Positions 62,901 to 64,000 of a stretch of DNA of 64,000 nucleotides are shown piece after piece. The translations under genes and the position numbers were made by a program. The first letter of the stretch is position 1. Each line of letters starts with the position of its first letter. The stretch spans positions 886,001-950,000 of the forward strand of contig JAKOGI010000182.1 of NCBI GenBank assembly GCA_029747015.1, written 5' to 3'. The stretch comes from Carnegiea gigantea (taxonomy: Eukaryota > Streptophyta > Magnoliopsida > Caryophyllales > Cactaceae). Under the pieces are notes generated by a model. That model was not told the DNA's origin, did no database searches, and saw only the letters and a program-made list of their open reading frames with translations.

Positions 62901-63700
62901 CAGATTAGAACCCGCGACATTAAGCTGGAATCCAGGCGCACTAACCAAGTTGGCAGCGGCATGTTCGTATATAGTTTCTGCGTCAAATGTTATTTAGTTC
63001 TTTCTTCTTTTTTTAGCCCTGTTCTTTTTTTTGGGTTTTGGGGAGGGGGGTGTGAAGGGGGTCAGTCGAGTCCGCTGACGCTACGCTCCCTCCACCACTG
63101 GTTGTTCTTATGCAATCTATATCTGTCTTGAACAGGGGTAATGCTGTTTGCACAAAAACCTCAAGGCTTAAACCTTATAACCTTTGGGTTGGTTCCAAAT
63201 GGATTGATGGAGCTGTAGATCGAGTTTAGGTTTGGTTGGGCCATTTTTAGTCTGTTGGCGATTTCCCTATCAGCTTGTCTAGAAAATGCAACCAATAGTA
63301 GCTGGAAAAGTTTCTAGGTTTGGTTAGTGTAAAAGTCCGGTTGCGTTGGTTCTGATTCTCTGCACGTTGGTTACTTGAGAACATCTCAGTGTTGTCATAT
63401 GCATTTGTGCTTCTCCTCTCAGCTTTGTTACTCCCCCATTGAATTTCTAACATAGTTTATCTTTCTTCATTGCACCAGATACAAGGTATAGCGCGAGGAC
63501 AACGTCAAATCATGCACCAGTTGGACAATCTCTGCACTCTTCTTCGAGAGAATTTGGGAGAGAGGTCCCATCGAGTAAGGAACACCGGCAAAAGGAAAAT
63601 AGCGGCCGATGTTGAACCCATGAAGCTGCCCGTAGCGTTGACATTGGCTATTGGCGGTTTGGCCGTCTTCCTTTTCAAGGGTTTCTGGACTCGAAACTGA
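53984..63700 (+). CDS. TTM: TTM1/TTM2-like triphosphate tunnel metalloenzyme with P-loop kinase domain
   Basis: Plant TTM1/TTM2 proteins hydrolyse pyrophosphate at the mitochondrial outer membrane and affect senescence and immunity, despite their uridine-kinase-like domain. Eleven coding exons join in phase: 53984-54317, 55695-55809, 56288-56483, 56571-56684, 56781-56954, 59055-59249, 60137-60259, 60323-60444, 61217-61328, 61456-61728 and 63479-63700, giving 659 aa. Walker A (GPSGAGKT, residues 71-78) starts the kinase-like domain, followed by SMDNYNDG and the [21 protein letters not shown] region. The CYTH/TTM domain starts near residue 255 ([18 protein letters not shown]). A coiled coil ([20 protein letters not shown]) lies near residue 500, and a hydrophobic C-terminal anchor (residues 636-655) precedes the last few residues. 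I took the ATG at 53984 because it yields the family N-terminus after the leader acceptor. The 112-nt exon at 61217 is required to keep the frame. Confidence 0.95.
54414..54462. repeat. GT microsatellite in TTM intron 1
   Basis: About 24 GT units, interrupted twice by TCT, lie roughly 100 bp into the first coding intron. No other function is apparent. Confidence 0.9.
54850..54930 (+). mobile_element. SINE-like fragment in TTM intron 1
   Basis: TGGGTCTCTTGAAATTGGCC, then CGCATCTCGCCAGAACC and GGGATCCACACTGGG, follow the same order of blocks as the relic at 19646-19735. Both look like the 3' half of Au-type SINEs. This is a weak match. Confidence 0.35.
57297..57454. repeat. 79-bp near-perfect tandem duplication in TTM intron 5
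   Basis: Units 57297-57375 and 57376-57454 differ at about one base (TTACGA against TTGCGA). The high identity points to a recent slippage or repair event. It lies just after a T12G13 tract at 57257-57281. Confidence 0.92.
62690..62960 (-). mobile_element. Possible minus-strand tRNA-derived SINE in TTM intron 10
   Basis: On the minus strand TGGTTAGTGCGCC (62947-62935, A-box-like) precedes CGGGTTCTAATCTGCC (near 62915-62900, B-box-like) at tRNA-like spacing. Its body includes a 43-bp tandem duplication (about 62728-62813). No clear tail or target duplications were found. Acceptor-stem pairing is not convincing for a functional tRNA. Confidence 0.45.
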
Positions 63701-64000
63701 CGCTTTCCTTTTTGCAGTATCTGACCCTTGAACTACTGCAGATCTTTTGCTAATGTTCTTTCTTACCCATTTCTGCTCTAATCAAACTAGAATGTTACCC
63801 TTCCGCTCTGGAAACAACGAAGGCAAAGATCGTGTAGTTGGTCTGTGGTCTTGAGGGATTCTTGACGGCATTTCAAGGATCTCTGAGTCTAGTTGTGAGG
63901 GAAACAAGCAGAATTTTGGAAGCTAACTGGCAGCTGAGAGGTCTCAGGAAAGTTTTGGCATATTTTGTAACCTTCTTAGTTTTTTTGTTGGGAGGTACAT
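63701..64000 (+). other. 3' UTR of the TTM-type gene
   Basis: The sequence after the TGA at 63700 is ordinary and lacks open frames. It most likely holds the 3' UTR, but no clear polyadenylation signal is visible before the window ends. Confidence 0.5.

Noticed and set aside
62890..62960. Possible minus-strand tRNA gene
   Set aside because: A- and B-box-like motifs are present, but no convincing acceptor stem or anticodon arm can be drawn, and it sits in a longer SINE-like sequence.

Overview
This window looks like nuclear DNA of a flowering plant, probably not a grass. All four intact genes lie on the + strand, have GT-AG introns and encode typical land-plant proteins. About half of the remaining DNA is transposon-derived (Ty1/copia, a long-LTR element, LINEs, SINEs, MITEs) or simple repeat. 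I cannot name the species.

Layout. 1-4.7 kb is AT-rich intergenic DNA with small tandem duplications. 4945-16267 is a six-exon ceramide synthase gene (LAG1/LOH/ASC1 type, 311 aa). Its 7.2-kb first intron holds nearly 4 kb of TG/CA/TA microsatellite wrapped around a cluster of foldback MITEs, followed by a 5'-truncated LINE. 16.3-19.4 kb is intergenic. 21829-22632 is a one-exon coding region for the proteasome assembly chaperone PAC1/PSMG1, probably with a leader intron reaching back to about 19.53 kb. 23.06-23.64 kb is a foldback element made of TTGAAGTTGG-like repeats. 23.86-28.09 kb is a decayed LINE (- strand), and 28.25-30.05 kb is an unrecognised, degenerately repeated region.

30613-45410 is a nested composite. 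A Ty1/copia element (+) has its 5' LTR split by a - strand element with two 3.65-kb LTRs around only 802 bp of interior. The copia 3' LTR is cut off after about 75 bp and joined to an inverted 1734-bp copy of the element's own pol, giving a large imperfect palindrome.

46529-48360 is a four-exon class III peroxidase gene (PRX11-like, 343 aa). 48.4-52.6 kb is AT-rich intergenic DNA with a tRNA-derived SINE, an Au-SINE-like fragment and a CATA/TA/TTTA microsatellite. 53984-63700 is an 11-coding-exon gene for a TTM1/TTM2-like protein (659 aa): P-loop kinase-like domain, CYTH/triphosphate-tunnel domain, coiled coil and C-terminal membrane anchor. One 112-nt exon (61217-61328) is too short to stand out as an open frame and was recovered from splice phase and family similarity.

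The four genes serve unrelated jobs (sphingolipid synthesis, proteasome assembly, cell-wall/apoplastic redox, pyrophosphate hydrolysis at the mitochondrial surface) and show no sign of co-regulation. I found no convincing new multi-gene system. The most unusual signals are the palindromic copia insertion, the long-LTR/short-interior element, recurrent CAG-to-TAG decay of copia, a frame-preserving 87-nt intron in the TTM gene, the microsatellite/MITE block in the ceramide synthase intron, and repeated compound T(n)G(n) homopolymer tracts.
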